Counted from the stretch's first letter, positions 7,860 to 18,910 are shown. The stretch is 64,000 nucleotides of DNA from Mycolicibacterium xanthum (GCF_019710635.1 NZ_JAIFZS010000020.1:1-64000), one strand, 5' to 3'. Program-made: numbers and translations. Notes: generated from the letters alone by a model not told the origin.

Positions 7860-8285
7860 TCAGGCCGAGAGCAGGGCGATACCCCCGATGATCAGTGCGA
7901 GCACCTTGACGAACTCGAATCCGACGTAAACGAAATGGGCGTGCGAGCGCGGGCCCTCCGCGCCGGCCAGCACCCGGTCCGAACGCCGGCTCAACGAGGG
8001 GCGGACCGCCACCAGTTGCAGGACCAGCATCGCGGCGGCGACCACCGCGGCGACGACTGCGGCGACGGGCGCCCGACCCGCCCACACCCCGATCAGCACG
8101 GCCGCGGCCAGGGCCACCTCACACGCGTTGAGCGCACGGAACACCAGCCGGCCGATGCCGAGACCGATCTGCAACGTCACACCGGGGGCGCGGAACTTCA
8201 GCGGCGCCTCGACGAACGAAATGGCCAGCACCATCCCCAGCCAGACGAACGTCGCGGCGACCGCGACAGCGACGGCAGCGTGCAC
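7860..8285 (-). CDS. Four-helix membrane protein
   Basis: 141 residues with four hydrophobic segments (about 3-25, 45-66, 72-95 and 118-140). Polar loops include SFVEAPLKFRAPGV and RPSLSRRSDRVLAG. The conserved-looking FVEAPLKFRAPG loop after helix 1 suggests a real family of small actinobacterial membrane proteins of unknown function. It is convergent with the DUF190 gene and has no coupled neighbour. A start at 8285 places the first helix at the N-terminus. Confidence 0.75.
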   Translation of the reverse strand: MHAAVAVAVAATFVWLGMVLAISFVEAPLKFRAPGVTLQIGLGIGRLVFRALNACEVALAAAVLIGVWAGRAPVAAVVAAVVAAAMLVLQLVAVRPSLSRRSDRVLAGAEGPRSHAHFVYVGFEFVKVLALIIGGIALLSA

Positions 8286-8342
8286 GGCCAGCAGCCTACG
8301 TCGGCGCGGTTTCGGCCGGTTCGCGCAACCCCGACCGGACGG

Positions 8343-9287
8343 TCACGCGTCGGTGTGTTTGTCCTTGCGGCCGAACGGCAGCACCTGCACGATCGCGACC
8401 ACCACGGTGCCGACAATCAGGCCGACGACCGCGGACGCGGCGGTGTTGACCAGCCACGCCAGCACACCACCGACGCCGGCGACGTGGTGCACGTACTCCT
8501 CGCCGTGGTGAACGAGGCCATACGGCCAGTGCCACCCGAGCTCGTCGGTGCCGACGAGCAGGATGTGCCCGCCCACCCACAACATCGCCACGGTGCCCAC
8601 CACCGACAGGGCGCTGAGCAGTTTGGGCATCCCGGCGACCAGCCCCCGCCCGATCTTCTGGACGAACGCCGATGACCGCTGGGTGAGCCGCAACCCGACA
8701 TCGTCCATCTTCACGATGCCGGCCACCACGCCGTAGACGGCGATGGTGATGACGATCGCCACCACGATCAGGATGATCAGCCGCGGGAAGAACGACTGGT
8801 CGGCCACCTCGTTGAGGGCGATCACCATGATCTCGGCCGACAGGATGAAGTCCGTGCGGATCGCGCCGGTCACCATGAAGCGCTCGGCATCCGGCCCGAC
8901 AGTGGCGGCCGGCGCGGCGTGGGGTTCGTGATGCAGGAACTTGCCGAACACCTTCTCGGCGCCCTCGTAACACAGGTAGGTCGCGCCGAGCATCAGGATC
9001 GGGGTCAGCAGCCACGGCGCGAACTGACTGAGCAGCATGATTGCCGGCAGGATGAAGACGATCTTGTTGCGCAACGAGCCGATCGCGATGCGCTTGATGA
9101 TCGGCAGTTCGCGCTCGGCGGCGATGCCGTGCACATATTGCGGGGTCACCGCGGTGTCGTCGATGACCACCCCGGCGGCCTTCGCGGTCGCCCGGCCCGC
9201 GGCCGCACCGATGTCGTCCACCGAGGCCGCGGCCAGCCGCGCCAACGCCGCGACGTCGTCGAGCAGCGCGAACAGGCCTGCGCTCAT
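8343..9287 (-). CDS. DUF808 family membrane protein (YedI-like)
   Basis: 314 residues. The opening MSAGLFALLDDVAALARLAAASVDDIG and the motif AAGVVIDDTAVTPQYVHG are diagnostic of DUF808. Membrane helices follow near 75-105, 155-200, 230-255 and 280-305, with the conserved KVFGKFLHH region between. The function of the family is unknown; it is an inner-membrane protein in E. coli (YedI). It stands alone, 75 bp from the end of the mmpL gene on the same strand. Confidence 0.9.
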   Translation of the reverse strand: MSAGLFALLDDVAALARLAAASVDDIGAAAGRATAKAAGVVIDDTAVTPQYVHGIAAERELPIIKRIAIGSLRNKIVFILPAIMLLSQFAPWLLTPILMLGATYLCYEGAEKVFGKFLHHEPHAAPAATVGPDAERFMVTGAIRTDFILSAEIMVIALNEVADQSFFPRLIILIVVAIVITIAVYGVVAGIVKMDDVGLRLTQRSSAFVQKIGRGLVAGMPKLLSALSVVGTVAMLWVGGHILLVGTDELGWHWPYGLVHHGEEYVHHVAGVGGVLAWLVNTAASAVVGLIVGTVVVAIVQVLPFGRKDKHTDA

Positions 9288-9362
9288 CGCGTCATCGTGA
9301 TCGCATCGCCGGTCATGGCTTCGAAGGGTACCCGGGCGCGAGCCGCGAAGCCGCGCGCCGCC

Positions 9363-12218
9363 TCACCTCCCCGAGGCGGCGGGTGCCTCGCCCAGGATCG
9401 CCTGCAGTCTCATCTTCGACGCGTGGCTCTGCACCGTCTGTGGCCACCAGAACCAGCGCCCCAGCAGCGCGGCGATGGCTGGTGTCATGAACGACCGCAC
9501 GATCAACGTGTCGAACAACAGCCCCAGGGCGATGGTGGTGCCGGCCTGCGCCATGACCTTCAGATCGCTGAACGAGAACGAGGCCATCGTGAACGCGAAG
9601 ACCAGGCCCGCGGAGGTGACCACCGAACCGGTGCCTGCCATCGACCGGATGATGCCGGTCTTGAGGCCGCCCGGCAACTCCTCCTTGAAGCGGGATACCA
9701 GCAGCAGGTTGTAGTCGGATCCGACCGCCAGCAACAGGATGACCGACATCGGTAGCACCATCCAGTGCAGCTGTAGCCCGATCAGGTGCTGCCACAGCAG
9801 CACCGACAGGCCGAGCGACGCACCCAGCGAGAGCAGCACGGTGCCGACGATCACCGCGGCGGCGACCACGCTGCGAGTGATGATCAGCATGATGCAGAAG
9901 ATCAACGTCACCGCCGCGATTCCGGCGATCAGCAGGTCGTAGTGCGATCCGTCCCGCATGTCCTTGTATGTCGCGGCGGTACCGGCCAGGTAAATGGAAG
10001 AGCCCTCCAGCGGGGTTCCCTTGACCGCCTCCTTGGCCGCGGTCTTGATCGGCTCCACATGCGAGATGCCTTCGACCGTCGCGGGATCGCCCTCGTGGCT
10101 GATGATGAACCGCACCGACTTTCCGTCCGGCGAGATGAAGTTCTCGATGCCACGCTTGAAGTCCTCGTTGTCGAAGACCTCGGGGGGCAGGTAGAACGAG
10201 TCGTCGTTGCGCGCATCGTCGAACGCGTCGCCCATCGCGTGCGAGTTCTCCTGTTGCGCGGCCATCTGGTCCTGCATGCCCTTCTGGCTCTGATACATCG
10301 TCAGCATCATCGCCTTCATGGTCCGCATGGTCTCGATCTGACTGGGCAGCAGCGCCACCAGCTGCGGCATCAACTCATCGAGACGCTCGAGATCGGGCAC
10401 CAGCTCCTGCAGATCGTCGGTCATGGCGTTCATGCCGTCGAGGGTGTCGAACACCGATCGCAGCGCCCAGCAGACGGGAATGTCGAAACAGTGCGGTTCC
10501 CAGTAGAAGTAGTTGCGGATCGGCCGGAAGAAATCGTCGAAATCGGCTATGTGGTCCCGTAATTCGATCACGTCGAGGGTCATGTTCTTGGTCTTTTCGA
10601 CCATCTGGTGGGTGGTGTCGGCCATCTGCTGGGTGATGCTCGACATCTTCTCCATCGTGTCGATGGTGGTCTGCATCTCGTCGGCCTGCACCAGCAGGTC
10701 GGCCATTCGGTCCTGCTGATATTTCTCGTTGAGCTGGTTGGTGGTGCCCCGCATGCTCATCTGGAACGGGATGGTCGTGTGCTTGATCGGCTTGCCGTCG
10801 GGCCGGGTGATCGTCTGCACCCGGGCCACTCCGGGCACCCGGAAGATCGACTTGGCAATCTTGTCGATGACCAGGAAGTCCGCGGAGTTGCGCAGATCGT
10901 GGTCGCTTTCGATCATCAGTAGCTCGGGGTTCATCCGGGCCGTGCCGAAATGCCGGTCGGCCACCGCGTAGCCGACGTTGGCCGGGATGTCCTGGGGCAG
11001 GTAGATGCGTGAGTCATAGTTGGTTCGGTATCCGGGCAGGGTGACCAGCCCGACGAGGGCCAGCGCAATCGTGGCGGCCAGCACCGGGCCCGGCCAGCGC
11101 ACCACGGTGGTGCCGACGCGCCGCCAACCGCGAGAGCTGATCTGGCGTTTGGGCTCGAACCGCCCGAATCGGCTGCCGACCACCACCACCGCGGGTCCCA
11201 GCGTGATCGCGGCGACGACCGCAACGAAGGTGCCGACGGCGCACGGCACACCCATGGTCTGGAAGTACGGCAGCCGGGTGAAGCTCAGGCAGAGCATGGC
11301 GCCCGCGATCGTCAGCCCCGACCCCAGGATGACGTGCGCGGTGCCGTGGAACATCGTGTAATACGCGGTCTCGCGGTCCTCGCCGGCGCCCCGGGCCTCT
11401 TGATAGCGGCCGATCGCGAAGATCGCGTAGTCGGTACCCGCCGCGATCACCATGAGCGTCAACAAGTTCACCGCGAACGTGGACAGGCCGATGATCTCGA
11501 AGTGCGCCAGGGCCGCGACGATCCCCCGCGCCGCGCCCAACTCGAGGAACACCATCAACAGGATCAGCACCATGGTGGCGATCGAGCGGTAGACGAGCAG
11601 CAGCATCAACGCGATCACGCCGATCGTGATCAGCGTGACGCGGAAGATGCTCTTGTCGCCGGCATGGTGTTGATCGGCGACCAGTGGCGCACCCCCGGTG
11701 AGGTAGGCCCGCACCCCGGGCGGCGCCTTCGTCTGGTCGACGATGTCGCGCACCGCCGCGACCGACTCGTTGGCCAGCGACTCGCCCTGATTGCCGTGCA
11801 GGTACACCTGCACATAGGCCGCTTTGCCGTCGGTGCTCTGGGCCCCGGAGGCGGTCAACGGGTCGCCCCAGAAGTCGGCGACGTGCTGAACGTGGGCCGT
11901 GTCGGCCTCCAGCCGGCCGATCAGCTGGTCGTAGTAGCGGTGGGCGTCGTCGCCGAGGGGTTGATCACCCTCGAGGACCACCATCGCGCTGCTGTCGGAG
12001 TCGAACTCCTGGAAATTGCTGCCGATGCGCTTCATCGACACCATCGACGGCGCGTCCCGTGCGCTCAGGCCCACCGTGCGCTGTTGGCCGACCTCTTCCA
12101 GCGGCGGCACCGCGGAGTTGGTCACCACCGTCAGCAGCACCCAGCCGAGGATGATGGGCACCGCCAGCACCCGGATCGTCCTGGCGATGCGGGACCGCTC
12201 GCCGGTCGTCGTGCTCAC
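9363..12218 (-). CDS. MmpL-family RND transporter
   Basis: 951 residues from the GTG giving [18 protein letters not shown]; an ATG at 12296 would add a Gly/Pro-rich tail and its codon lies inside a palindrome. It is a resistance-nodulation-division exporter of lipids or siderophores in the cell envelope. Each half has a periplasmic loop and a helix-4 proton-relay motif: [14 protein letters not shown] in the first half and [15 protein letters not shown] in the second. The second loop has a long coiled coil ([20 protein letters not shown] and following) typical of the MmpL4/MmpL5 subgroup. No mmpS partner is adjacent. It is divergent from a large LuxR-type regulator, with palindromes between them. 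Confidence 0.92.
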   Translation of the reverse strand: MSTTTGERSRIARTIRVLAVPIILGWVLLTVVTNSAVPPLEEVGQQRTVGLSARDAPSMVSMKRIGSNFQEFDSDSSAMVVLEGDQPLGDDAHRYYDQLIGRLEADTAHVQHVADFWGDPLTASGAQSTDGKAAYVQVYLHGNQGESLANESVAAVRDIVDQTKAPPGVRAYLTGGAPLVADQHHAGDKSIFRVTLITIGVIALMLLLVYRSIATMVLILLMVFLELGAARGIVAALAHFEIIGLSTFAVNLLTLMVIAAGTDYAIFAIGRYQEARGAGEDRETAYYTMFHGTAHVILGSGLTIAGAMLCLSFTRLPYFQTMGVPCAVGTFVAVVAAITLGPAVVVVGSRFGRFEPKRQISSRGWRRVGTTVVRWPGPVLAATIALALVGLVTLPGYRTNYDSRIYLPQDIPANVGYAVADRHFGTARMNPELLMIESDHDLRNSADFLVIDKIAKSIFRVPGVARVQTITRPDGKPIKHTTIPFQMSMRGTTNQLNEKYQQDRMADLLVQADEMQTTIDTMEKMSSITQQMADTTHQMVEKTKNMTLDVIELRDHIADFDDFFRPIRNYFYWEPHCFDIPVCWALRSVFDTLDGMNAMTDDLQELVPDLERLDELMPQLVALLPSQIETMRTMKAMMLTMYQSQKGMQDQMAAQQENSHAMGDAFDDARNDDSFYLPPEVFDNEDFKRGIENFISPDGKSVRFIISHEGDPATVEGISHVEPIKTAAKEAVKGTPLEGSSIYLAGTAATYKDMRDGSHYDLLIAGIAAVTLIFCIMLIITRSVVAAAVIVGTVLLSLGASLGLSVLLWQHLIGLQLHWMVLPMSVILLLAVGSDYNLLLVSRFKEELPGGLKTGIIRSMAGTGSVVTSAGLVFAFTMASFSFSDLKVMAQAGTTIALGLLFDTLIVRSFMTPAIAALLGRWFWWPQTVQSHASKMRLQAILGEAPAASGR

Positions 12219-12284
12219 CGGAGAGTCACCGCCATCGCCACCGCCCCCCGATCCAGGACCTGCGTCGGCCCGCCGACGGGCCCG

Positions 12285-12309
12285 CACGTGACACATCGGG
12301 TGTCACGTG
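12285..12309. promoter_or_regulatory. Perfect palindrome upstream of mmpL
   Basis: The arms CACGTGACAC and GTGTCACGTG are perfect 10-bp inverted repeats with a 5-bp spacer (ATCGG). The site lies 67-91 bp upstream of the chosen mmpL GTG, in the intergenic region shared with the divergent regulator. The size and symmetry fit a dimeric TetR- or MarR-type operator. TACATGTA, a second small palindrome, follows at 12313-12320. The cognate regulator is unknown. Confidence 0.7.
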
Positions 12310-12423
12310 TCATACATGTAGCCCGTCAAACCATTTGTGTCAATCACGCCTCCGACGGTGCGTTGAGCGCGTTTGACGACGTGGCGGCGCCACGCCGGCC
12401 CGCGACCCGGTCACCCGCGACGG

Positions 12424-12453
12424 GGGACCGGTTCCGGGACCGGTTCCGGTCCC
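12424..12453. promoter_or_regulatory. GGGACCGG palindrome with tandem copy
   Basis: A perfect 18-bp palindrome GGGACCGGTTCCGGTCCC is at 12436-12453. Its left half is duplicated immediately upstream (GGGACCGGTTCC at 12424-12435), giving a 12-bp tandem. It lies about 90 bp before the GTG of the ATPase/LuxR regulator, whose probable -10 is TACGAT at 12530-12535 with the GTG seven bases later, suggesting a leaderless transcript. The site could be autoregulatory for that gene. The rest of 12219-12541 shows nothing else. Confidence 0.55.
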
Positions 12454-12541
12454 GGGGCACCGCGCTCACGGTTGGCCGGGCCCTCCGTACAGGGACGCTG
12501 TTTTCGCTGGTGGGCGGGCTCTTTTGCGATACGATCGGCGC

Positions 12542-15163
12542 GTGACGCTCACGGAGCGCGAGCATGAGCTCGACCTGCTCGCGGCCCGGGAAGCCGCAGC
12601 CCGCGGGGGACGCGGAAGTGCGGTGATGGTGTGCGGCGAGTCGGGCGCCGGCAAGACCACCTTCGTCGAGGGTTTCGTCGCCGGGTTGCCGGAGCACACC
12701 CGGGTGCTGTGGGGTGCCTGCGATCCGCTGTCGACACCGCGGCCGCTGGGCCCCCTGCACGATCTCGCCCCCATGCTCAGCGCCACCACCAGGGAACGCC
12801 TCGCCGCGAGCAGCCAACCGTACGACATCTTCGTCGCGGTGTTCGAGGAGCTGCGCGAAGACCCCACGGTGCTGGTTCTCGACGATCTGCACTGGGCCGA
12901 CCAGGGCACCATCGACCTGTTCCGGTTCCTGCTGCGGCGGGCGGCGCAGAGCAGCCTGATGATCGTCGGGATCATGCGCGACGACGAGGTCAGCGCGACG
13001 CATCCGCTGCGCGTGCTGCTCGGCGACATCGCCCGCTCGCCGCACGCCCGGTCGCTGGTGGTCCCACCGCTGAGCGTCGAGGAGATCGCCGCGTTGGCCG
13101 GTGACCGCGCCGTCGACCCGCACTGGCTGCACCGCGTCACCGGCGGGAACGCATTCTTCGTCTGCGAGATGCTCGACCACGACGGCTCGGACCGCTCCGC
13201 GCTGCCGACCACCGTCCGCGACGCGATCCTGGCCCGCACCGCCGGCCTGGACGTGGCCGCCTGGGATGCGCTGAACCTGCTCACCTGCGCACCCGGCGCC
13301 ATCGGCGACCATCTGCTCGCCGGGCTGGGCGTCACGTTGCCCGCGCTGCGCGCGCTCGACGAGGCCAAGCTGATCAGGCGCGACAGCCGCGGTGTCGCGT
13401 TCCGCCACGACCTGTGCCGGCGCGCGCTGGCCAGCGTCCTGCCGCCGGGAGCCGAGAGCGGCCTGCACCGCCGGTTCATCGACGCCCACCGCGCCTTACC
13501 GAACCCCGATCCCGCGGTGCTGACCCATCACGCGCTGGGCGCCGGCGACCGCGAGCTGATCGCGTCCGCGGCCACCGAGGCGGCCCTCACGGCGGCACGT
13601 TCCGGCGCCCACACCCAGGCCTGCGAGTTCTTCCAGATCGCGCTGGACCGCGGCGGTGCGCTCTCGGCGGCCACCGAGTGCGAACTCCTCGAACAGCTGG
13701 CGAGCGAGTACTACCTCACCGACCGCCTGTCCGACGCCATCGACGCCTGCCAGCGGGCCCTGCGGATCCGGCGCGACATGAGGGCGCCCATCGGCGTCAG
13801 CGCCAACCACCACGCCCTGTCGGTGTATCAGTGGTACAACGGCAACCGCTCCACCGCCGACGAGCACGCGGCCGCGTCCATCTCGGTTCTCGATGACGTT
13901 CTCGACGGCGTTCTCGATGACGATGCCGCCCGCCAGGACCCGTCGCGGATCAGCCGCCTCGGGCACGGCCTGGCGATGCAGGCGTTTCTCGCGGTGCAGT
14001 CCAGCGACCTCGGCCACGCAACGCAGCTGCTGCGCCGGGCCCGCGAAATCGCCGATACCGCAGCCGATCCCGCGCTGACGGTCCGGACCACGCTGATCGG
14101 GTACTTCTGCGACATCCTGGCCGGCGACGCCTCGGTGCGTGATGACCTGCTGGCCCTGCTGGCCACCGGCCCCCGGCACATCGACGAGACGTACTCCACC
14201 GGCTACACCAACCTGACCTATTTCGACGTCGAACAGCGCCGACTCGGTGCCGCCGCCGACCTGCTGGACGTCAGCATCCCGCTGATGGTCGAGCACGACC
14301 TGCCGATCTGCCGGGTGGTGCAGCAGGGCTCGCGCAGCAGGCTCAATCTGTTGGTGGGCGACTGGGACGCCGCGCTGTCCGACGCCGAGGCGGTGCTCGA
14401 CAGCCCCAGCGCCCCGCTGGCCCGGACCTGGCCGCTGCTGATCCGCGGCCTGGTCGCGTTGCGCCGCCACGGCGACGACGGGGGCGGGATCGACGACGCC
14501 TGGCAGCTCGCCCGCCGCTACGGCGAGCTGGTCCGGCTGCTGCCGGTGGCCGCGGCCATCGCGGAACGTTCGTGGCTGTCGGGGATTCCGGATCCGCGCC
14601 TACCGGAGTGCCGCACCATGCTCGACACCGCCCCGGTCACGGGTTTGGAGTGGGCACGTGGCGAGTTGTCGATGTGGTTGCACCGCATCGATTCTGCCGT
14701 TCCGGTGCTGGCGGCGACCGAACCTTACGCACAGGCCGCCGACGGCCGTCACGAAGCCGCCGCCGAGGCCTTCCATCAACTTTCGGCGCCGTACGATGCG
14801 GCGCTGGCGCTCGTCGACTCCGGTGACCCGGCCCTGGCCCGTCGCGCGCTGGACGTGCTCGACCGCCTCGGCGCCGACGCGGTCGCGGCCAAGGTGCGCT
14901 TCGACCTTCGCGCGGCCGGCGCGGCGGCGGTGCCCGGACCGCGCCGGGCCAGCACCCGGGCCAACCCGGCGGGCCTGACCGCGCGTCAGGTCGAGGTGTT
15001 GCGGCTACTCGGCGACGGCCTGACCAACGCCGAACTCGCCGAGCGGCTCTACCTGTCGGTCAAGACGGTCGACCACCACGTGTCGGCGATCCTCACCAAG
15101 CTGGGCGTCACGAAGCGCCGGGACGCGGTCCGCCGGGCCCGCGAGCTCGGCATCCTGCCCTGA
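12542..15163 (+). CDS. LuxR-family regulator with AAA ATPase domain (LAL type)
   Basis: 873 residues from GTG (VTLTEREHELDLL). An ATG six codons upstream overlaps the putative -10 and was not used. The N-terminal AAA_16 module has Walker A GESGAGKTT (near 32-40) and Walker B VLVLDDLHWAD. A long helical TPR-like middle follows (about 330-780). The C-terminus is a GerE/LuxR HTH, with LTARQVEVLRLLGDGLTNAE and LYLSVKTVDHHVSAILTKLG. This is the architecture of large ATP-dependent activators such as MalT. Divergence from mmpL suggests it controls that exporter, but the ligand is unknown. A short 12-bp triplicate encodes VLDDVLDGVLDD near residue 450. Confidence 0.9.
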   Translation: MTLTEREHELDLLAAREAAARGGRGSAVMVCGESGAGKTTFVEGFVAGLPEHTRVLWGACDPLSTPRPLGPLHDLAPMLSATTRERLAASSQPYDIFVAVFEELREDPTVLVLDDLHWADQGTIDLFRFLLRRAAQSSLMIVGIMRDDEVSATHPLRVLLGDIARSPHARSLVVPPLSVEEIAALAGDRAVDPHWLHRVTGGNAFFVCEMLDHDGSDRSALPTTVRDAILARTAGLDVAAWDALNLLTCAPGAIGDHLLAGLGVTLPALRALDEAKLIRRDSRGVAFRHDLCRRALASVLPPGAESGLHRRFIDAHRALPNPDPAVLTHHALGAGDRELIASAATEAALTAARSGAHTQACEFFQIALDRGGALSAATECELLEQLASEYYLTDRLSDAIDACQRALRIRRDMRAPIGVSANHHALSVYQWYNGNRSTADEHAAASISVLDDVLDGVLDDDAARQDPSRISRLGHGLAMQAFLAVQSSDLGHATQLLRRAREIADTAADPALTVRTTLIGYFCDILAGDASVRDDLLALLATGPRHIDETYSTGYTNLTYFDVEQRRLGAAADLLDVSIPLMVEHDLPICRVVQQGSRSRLNLLVGDWDAALSDAEAVLDSPSAPLARTWPLLIRGLVALRRHGDDGGGIDDAWQLARRYGELVRLLPVAAAIAERSWLSGIPDPRLPECRTMLDTAPVTGLEWARGELSMWLHRIDSAVPVLAATEPYAQAADGRHEAAAEAFHQLSAPYDAALALVDSGDPALARRALDVLDRLGADAVAAKVRFDLRAAGAAAVPGPRRASTRANPAGLTARQVEVLRLLGDGLTNAELAERLYLSVKTVDHHVSAILTKLGVTKRRDAVRRARELGILP

Positions 15164-15279
15164 CCCGTCGAAATTGGGTAGCCGATACCCATGTGCACCC
15201 GCGTCCATCGGGTCGATGATGGAACCATGCCGGGCTGCCGGCCCGCGCCCAGGAGAACTCGACTCGAGGAGTACGTCTG

Positions 15280-16116
15280 ATGAGCAGCACAGCGCAGGAC
15301 GCCGACCGCCAGCTCAAGACCAAGCACCGGGCGCTGTGGGCGTCGGGTGACTACCCCGCCGTCGCTGCGGACCTGATCCCCGGGCTGGGGGCCCGGCTCG
15401 TCGAGGCCTGCGGCGTGCGGGCCGGGCAGCGGGTGCTCGATGTCGCGGCCGGTTCCGGCAACGCCGCCATTCCGGCCGCCGCCGCCGGGGCCGCTGTGAC
15501 GGCCGGCGACCTGACACCCGAGTTGTTCGAGGCGGGCCGGGCGAGGGCCGCGCAGCACGGAGTGCAGCTGGACTGGGCCGAGGCCGACGCCGAGGCGATG
15601 CCGTTCCCCGACGACAGCTTCGATGTCGTCATGTCGTGTGTCGGGGTGATGTTCGCGCCACGACATCAGGCGTGTGCCGACGAGATCCTGCGGGTGGCCC
15701 GGCCCGGCGCCACGATCGGGCTGATCAACTGGACCCCGAGCGGCTTCGTCGGCAACCTGTTCGCGACGATGAAGCCCTACGCACCCCCGCCGCCGCCGGG
15801 AGCCAGCCCGCCGCCGCTGTGGGGCGACGAGGACCATGTGCGGGAACTGTTCGGCGACAGGGTCTCCGACCTGACGATGCACCGGGAGACGGTCGTGATG
15901 GATCGTTGTGCGAGCCCGCTGGAGTTCCGCGAGTACTGGAAGCGCAACTACGGCCCGACGATCGCGGCCTACCGCTTCAACGAGAGCGACCCCGAGCGCG
16001 TCGCCGCGCTGGACGGCGACTTCCTGACGTTCCTGGAGAAGTGGAACGAGTCCACCGAGCCGGGCCGCACCTCCTATCCGGCGGAGTACCTGATGGTGAC
16101 GGCCACCGTGCGGTGA
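15280..16116 (+). CDS. Class I SAM-dependent methyltransferase
   Basis: 278 residues starting at ATG with a GAGGAG ribosome site. The SAM-binding motif is [16 protein letters not shown], followed by the acidic [15 protein letters not shown] and the post-motif [19 protein letters not shown] typical of the UbiE/Methyltransf_11 group. The C-terminal part ([14 protein letters not shown]) probably shapes the substrate site. The substrate is unknown. A small inverted repeat TGGGTA/TACCCA lies at 15175-15191, just after the LuxR regulator gene, and could be a regulatory site for this gene. Confidence 0.88.
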   Translation: MSSTAQDADRQLKTKHRALWASGDYPAVAADLIPGLGARLVEACGVRAGQRVLDVAAGSGNAAIPAAAAGAAVTAGDLTPELFEAGRARAAQHGVQLDWAEADAEAMPFPDDSFDVVMSCVGVMFAPRHQACADEILRVARPGATIGLINWTPSGFVGNLFATMKPYAPPPPPGASPPPLWGDEDHVRELFGDRVSDLTMHRETVVMDRCASPLEFREYWKRNYGPTIAAYRFNESDPERVAALDGDFLTFLEKWNESTEPGRTSYPAEYLMVTATVR

Positions 16117-16207
16117 CGGGGCCGCCCGCCGTTTCCGGGCCATCGGAACACGCTGTCGGATAGTGTTTCCCGGCAGATACCGGTACCCGTTCGGGAAGGC
16201 GGCAGCC

Positions 16208-17728
16208 ATGCCAGACAGCAAGCGTCCCAACATCCTCGTCATCTGGGGCGACGACATCGGCTGGCAGAATGTCAGCGCCTATGGCATGGGCACGATGGGC
16301 TACACCACCCCCAACATCGACCGCATCGGCCGCGACGGCGTCCGGTTCACCGACCACTATGCCCAGCCGTCGTGCACCGCCGGCCGGGCCGCCTTCATCA
16401 CCGGTCAGTACCCCATCCGGTCGGGGATGACCACGGTGGGCCAGCCGGGCGACCCCCTCGGCCTGCAGACCGAATCACCTTGTCTGGCTGAAGTTCTCAA
16501 GGACCAGGGGTATGCGACGGGGCACTTCGGCAAGAGTCATCTCGGTGATCGCAACGAGCACCTGCCCACCAACCACGGGTTCGACGAGTTCTTCGGCAAC
16601 CTCTACCACCTCAACGTCTCGGAGGAGGACCAGCAACGCGACTACCAGGCGTTCGCCGAGGCCTACGCCGGCAGCCTGGAAGAGTACGAGAAGATGTTCG
16701 GGGCGCGCGGCGTCATCCATTCGTGGGCGACCGATGAGGACGACCCCACCGAGGACCCCCGGTTCGGCCGGGTGGGCAGGCAGCGCATCGAGGACACCGG
16801 CCCGCTGCACCAGGAACGGATGCACGATGTCGACGGCGCGGAGGTCGTCCCGCTGGCCATCGACTTCATGAAGCGGGCACAGCAGGACGACAAACCGTTC
16901 TTCGTCTGGCTGAACACCTCTCGGATGCACCTGTACACCAGGCTGGGCGACGACTGGCGGTACGCGGCCGAGCGGTACACGTCGGAGGCCGATCTGCACG
17001 GCTCCGGAATGATGCAGCACGACCACGACATCGGCACCGTGCTGGACTTCCTCGACGAGCAGGGGCTGGCCGACGACACCATCGTCTGGTACTCGACCGA
17101 CAACGGCCCCGAGCACTCGAGCTGGCCGCACGGTGCCACCACACCCTGGCGGGGCGAGAAGATGACGGCCTACGAGGGTGGCGTTCGGGTGGTCTCGCTG
17201 CTGCGCTGGCCGGGCCACATCGAGCCGGGGCAGATCCTCAACGGCATCCAGTGCCATCAGGACATGTTCACCAGCCTGGCCGGGGCGGCGGGCGTCGACG
17301 ACGTGGCGGCGCGGGTCAGGGAGTCGAAGGCCCAGATCCTCGACGGCGTCGACAACCTGCCCTATTGGACGGGCGCGGAGTCGGCGTCGGCGCGCAACCA
17401 CATTTTCCATTACTACGAGAGCAAGCTGATGGCCGTCCGGATGGGGCCGTGGAAGTTCCACTTCTCGACCAAGGAGGACTATTACGCCAACGTGGTTCCG
17501 CGGACCGCGCCGCTGGTGTTCAACATCCGGATGGACCCGTTCGAGACCTACGACAACAGGGACTCCTACGGCCACCTGATGCAGAAGGTGTCGTGGCTGA
17601 TCCAGCCGATGAGCAAGCTGATGAAGGACCACATCCAGTCGCTGCTGGAGTGCCCGCCGGTACAGGGCGGCAAATCCTTCGACATGTCGAACATCATCGA
17701 GCAGTTCATGAATCGCGGTCACGACTAG
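16208..17728 (+). CDS. Type I sulfatase (formylglycine-dependent)
   Basis: 506 residues from [16 protein letters not shown], with AAGGCGG as ribosome site. The N-terminal [10 protein letters not shown] supplies metal-binding Asp residues. The formylglycine-generating motif is PSCTAGRAA (C-x-A-x-R), so the Cys is expected to be converted by Sum[13 protein letters not shown] and [16 protein letters not shown] are further sulfatase signatures. It hydrolyses sulfate (or phosphate/phosphonate) esters. There is no signal peptide, so it is probably cytoplasmic. M. tuberculosis has a sulfatase-like gene in this neighbourhood (Rv3077). The ATG at 16163 would add an unlikely basic tail. Confidence 0.9.
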   Translation: MPDSKRPNILVIWGDDIGWQNVSAYGMGTMGYTTPNIDRIGRDGVRFTDHYAQPSCTAGRAAFITGQYPIRSGMTTVGQPGDPLGLQTESPCLAEVLKDQGYATGHFGKSHLGDRNEHLPTNHGFDEFFGNLYHLNVSEEDQQRDYQAFAEAYAGSLEEYEKMFGARGVIHSWATDEDDPTEDPRFGRVGRQRIEDTGPLHQERMHDVDGAEVVPLAIDFMKRAQQDDKPFFVWLNTSRMHLYTRLGDDWRYAAERYTSEADLHGSGMMQHDHDIGTVLDFLDEQGLADDTIVWYSTDNGPEHSSWPHGATTPWRGEKMTAYEGGVRVVSLLRWPGHIEPGQILNGIQCHQDMFTSLAGAAGVDDVAARVRESKAQILDGVDNLPYWTGAESASARNHIFHYYESKLMAVRMGPWKFHFSTKEDYYANVVPRTAPLVFNIRMDPFETYDNRDSYGHLMQKVSWLIQPMSKLMKDHIQSLLECPPVQGGKSFDMSNIIEQFMNRGHD

Positions 17729-17753
17729 CGGGTCGGGCCGCCAGAATGGGCTG

Positions 17754-18908
17754 ATGCGCTTCGGCAACTTCATGGCCCCGTTTCACCCCGTCGGGCAGAG
17801 CCCGACGCTGGCCCTCGAGCGTGACCTCGACCTGATCATCGCGATGGACCGCCTCGGGTTCCACGAGGCGTGGGTCGGTGAGCACCACTCGGCCGGGTTC
17901 GAGATCATCGCCTCCCCCGAGGTGTTCATCGGCATCGCCGCCGAGCGGACCAAACACATCAAGCTGGGCACCGGGGTGAGCTCACTGCCCTACCACCACC
18001 CGCTGATGCTGGCCGACCGTATGGTGCTGCTCGACCACCTCACCCGGGGCCGGGTGATGCTCGGCTGCGGGCCGGGTCAGCTCACCTCGGATGCGCACAT
18101 GCTCGGCATCCCGGCCGACGAGCAGCGGCCGCGCATGGAACAGTGCCTGGACGCCATCATGCGGCTGCTGCGCGGCGAGACCGTGACCATGTCGACCGAC
18201 GGGTTCACCCTGCGCGACGCCCGCCTGCAACTCAAGCCCTACAGCGACCCGTGTTTCGACGTGGCCGTCGCCGCGTCCTTCTCCCCCACCGGCCCCCGCG
18301 GCGCCGGCAGGCACGGCATCGGCATGCTGTCGATCGCGGCGACCGCCAAGCAGGGCATGGACCTGCTGGCCCAGCACTGGAGCACCTGGGAAGAGGTGGC
18401 GACGTTGCACGGCCACGTCGCGGACCGCTCGAAGTGGCGGCTGGTCGGGCCGATGCACCTCGCCGAGACCCGGGAGCAGGCGGAAAGGGATGTCGAGTAC
18501 GGAATCGCCGAGTTCTCCAGGTACTTCAGCCACATCCTGCCCGCCGGTCCGGTGCAGGGCGACACCACCGAAGAAATCCTGGCCAACAACCGCCAGTCCG
18601 GGTTCGCGGTGATCGGCACCCCCGACGACGCGATCGCCAAGATCGAGGAGCTGATCGAGGCCAGCGACGGCGGTTTCGGGGCGTTCCTGCTCTTCGACCA
18701 CGACTGGGCCCCGCCGGCGGCGAAACTGCACAGCTACGAACTGTTCGCGCACTACGTCATCCCGCACTTCACCGGCCAGCTGGCCGGCCCGGTCGCGTCG
18801 AGCGACTGGGTGGCCGAACGCGGCACCGCGTTCGTCGAGCAGGCCGCGCGCGCGATCGGCAAGGCGATCGAGGACCACGCCGCCGAACGTCAGGCCAGGC
18901 AGGGGTGA
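17754..18908 (+). CDS. Luciferase-like flavin-dependent monooxygenase
   Basis: 384 residues. It has a luciferase-like (LLM) TIM barrel with MRFGNFMAPFHPVGQSP at the N-terminus, EAWVGEHH, and the flavin-site pattern GVSSLPYHHPLMLADRMVLLD and HLTRGRVMLGCGPGQL. It looks like the FMN-dependent limonene-monooxygenase/LLM group rather than the F420 group, though these cannot be separated securely by eye. It starts 25 bp after the sulfatase stop, and its own stop overlaps a GTG by 4 bases at the next gene. The Rv3079c neighbourhood has a similar gene. It may act on a desulfated or sulfonated substrate, which is inference from context only. Confidence 0.88.
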   Translation: MRFGNFMAPFHPVGQSPTLALERDLDLIIAMDRLGFHEAWVGEHHSAGFEIIASPEVFIGIAAERTKHIKLGTGVSSLPYHHPLMLADRMVLLDHLTRGRVMLGCGPGQLTSDAHMLGIPADEQRPRMEQCLDAIMRLLRGETVTMSTDGFTLRDARLQLKPYSDPCFDVAVAASFSPTGPRGAGRHGIGMLSIAATAKQGMDLLAQHWSTWEEVATLHGHVADRSKWRLVGPMHLAETREQAERDVEYGIAEFSRYFSHILPAGPVQGDTTEEILANNRQSGFAVIGTPDDAIAKIEELIEASDGGFGAFLLFDHDWAPPAAKLHSYELFAHYVIPHFTGQLAGPVASSDWVAERGTAFVEQAARAIGKAIEDHAAERQARQG

Positions 18909-18910
18909 CG

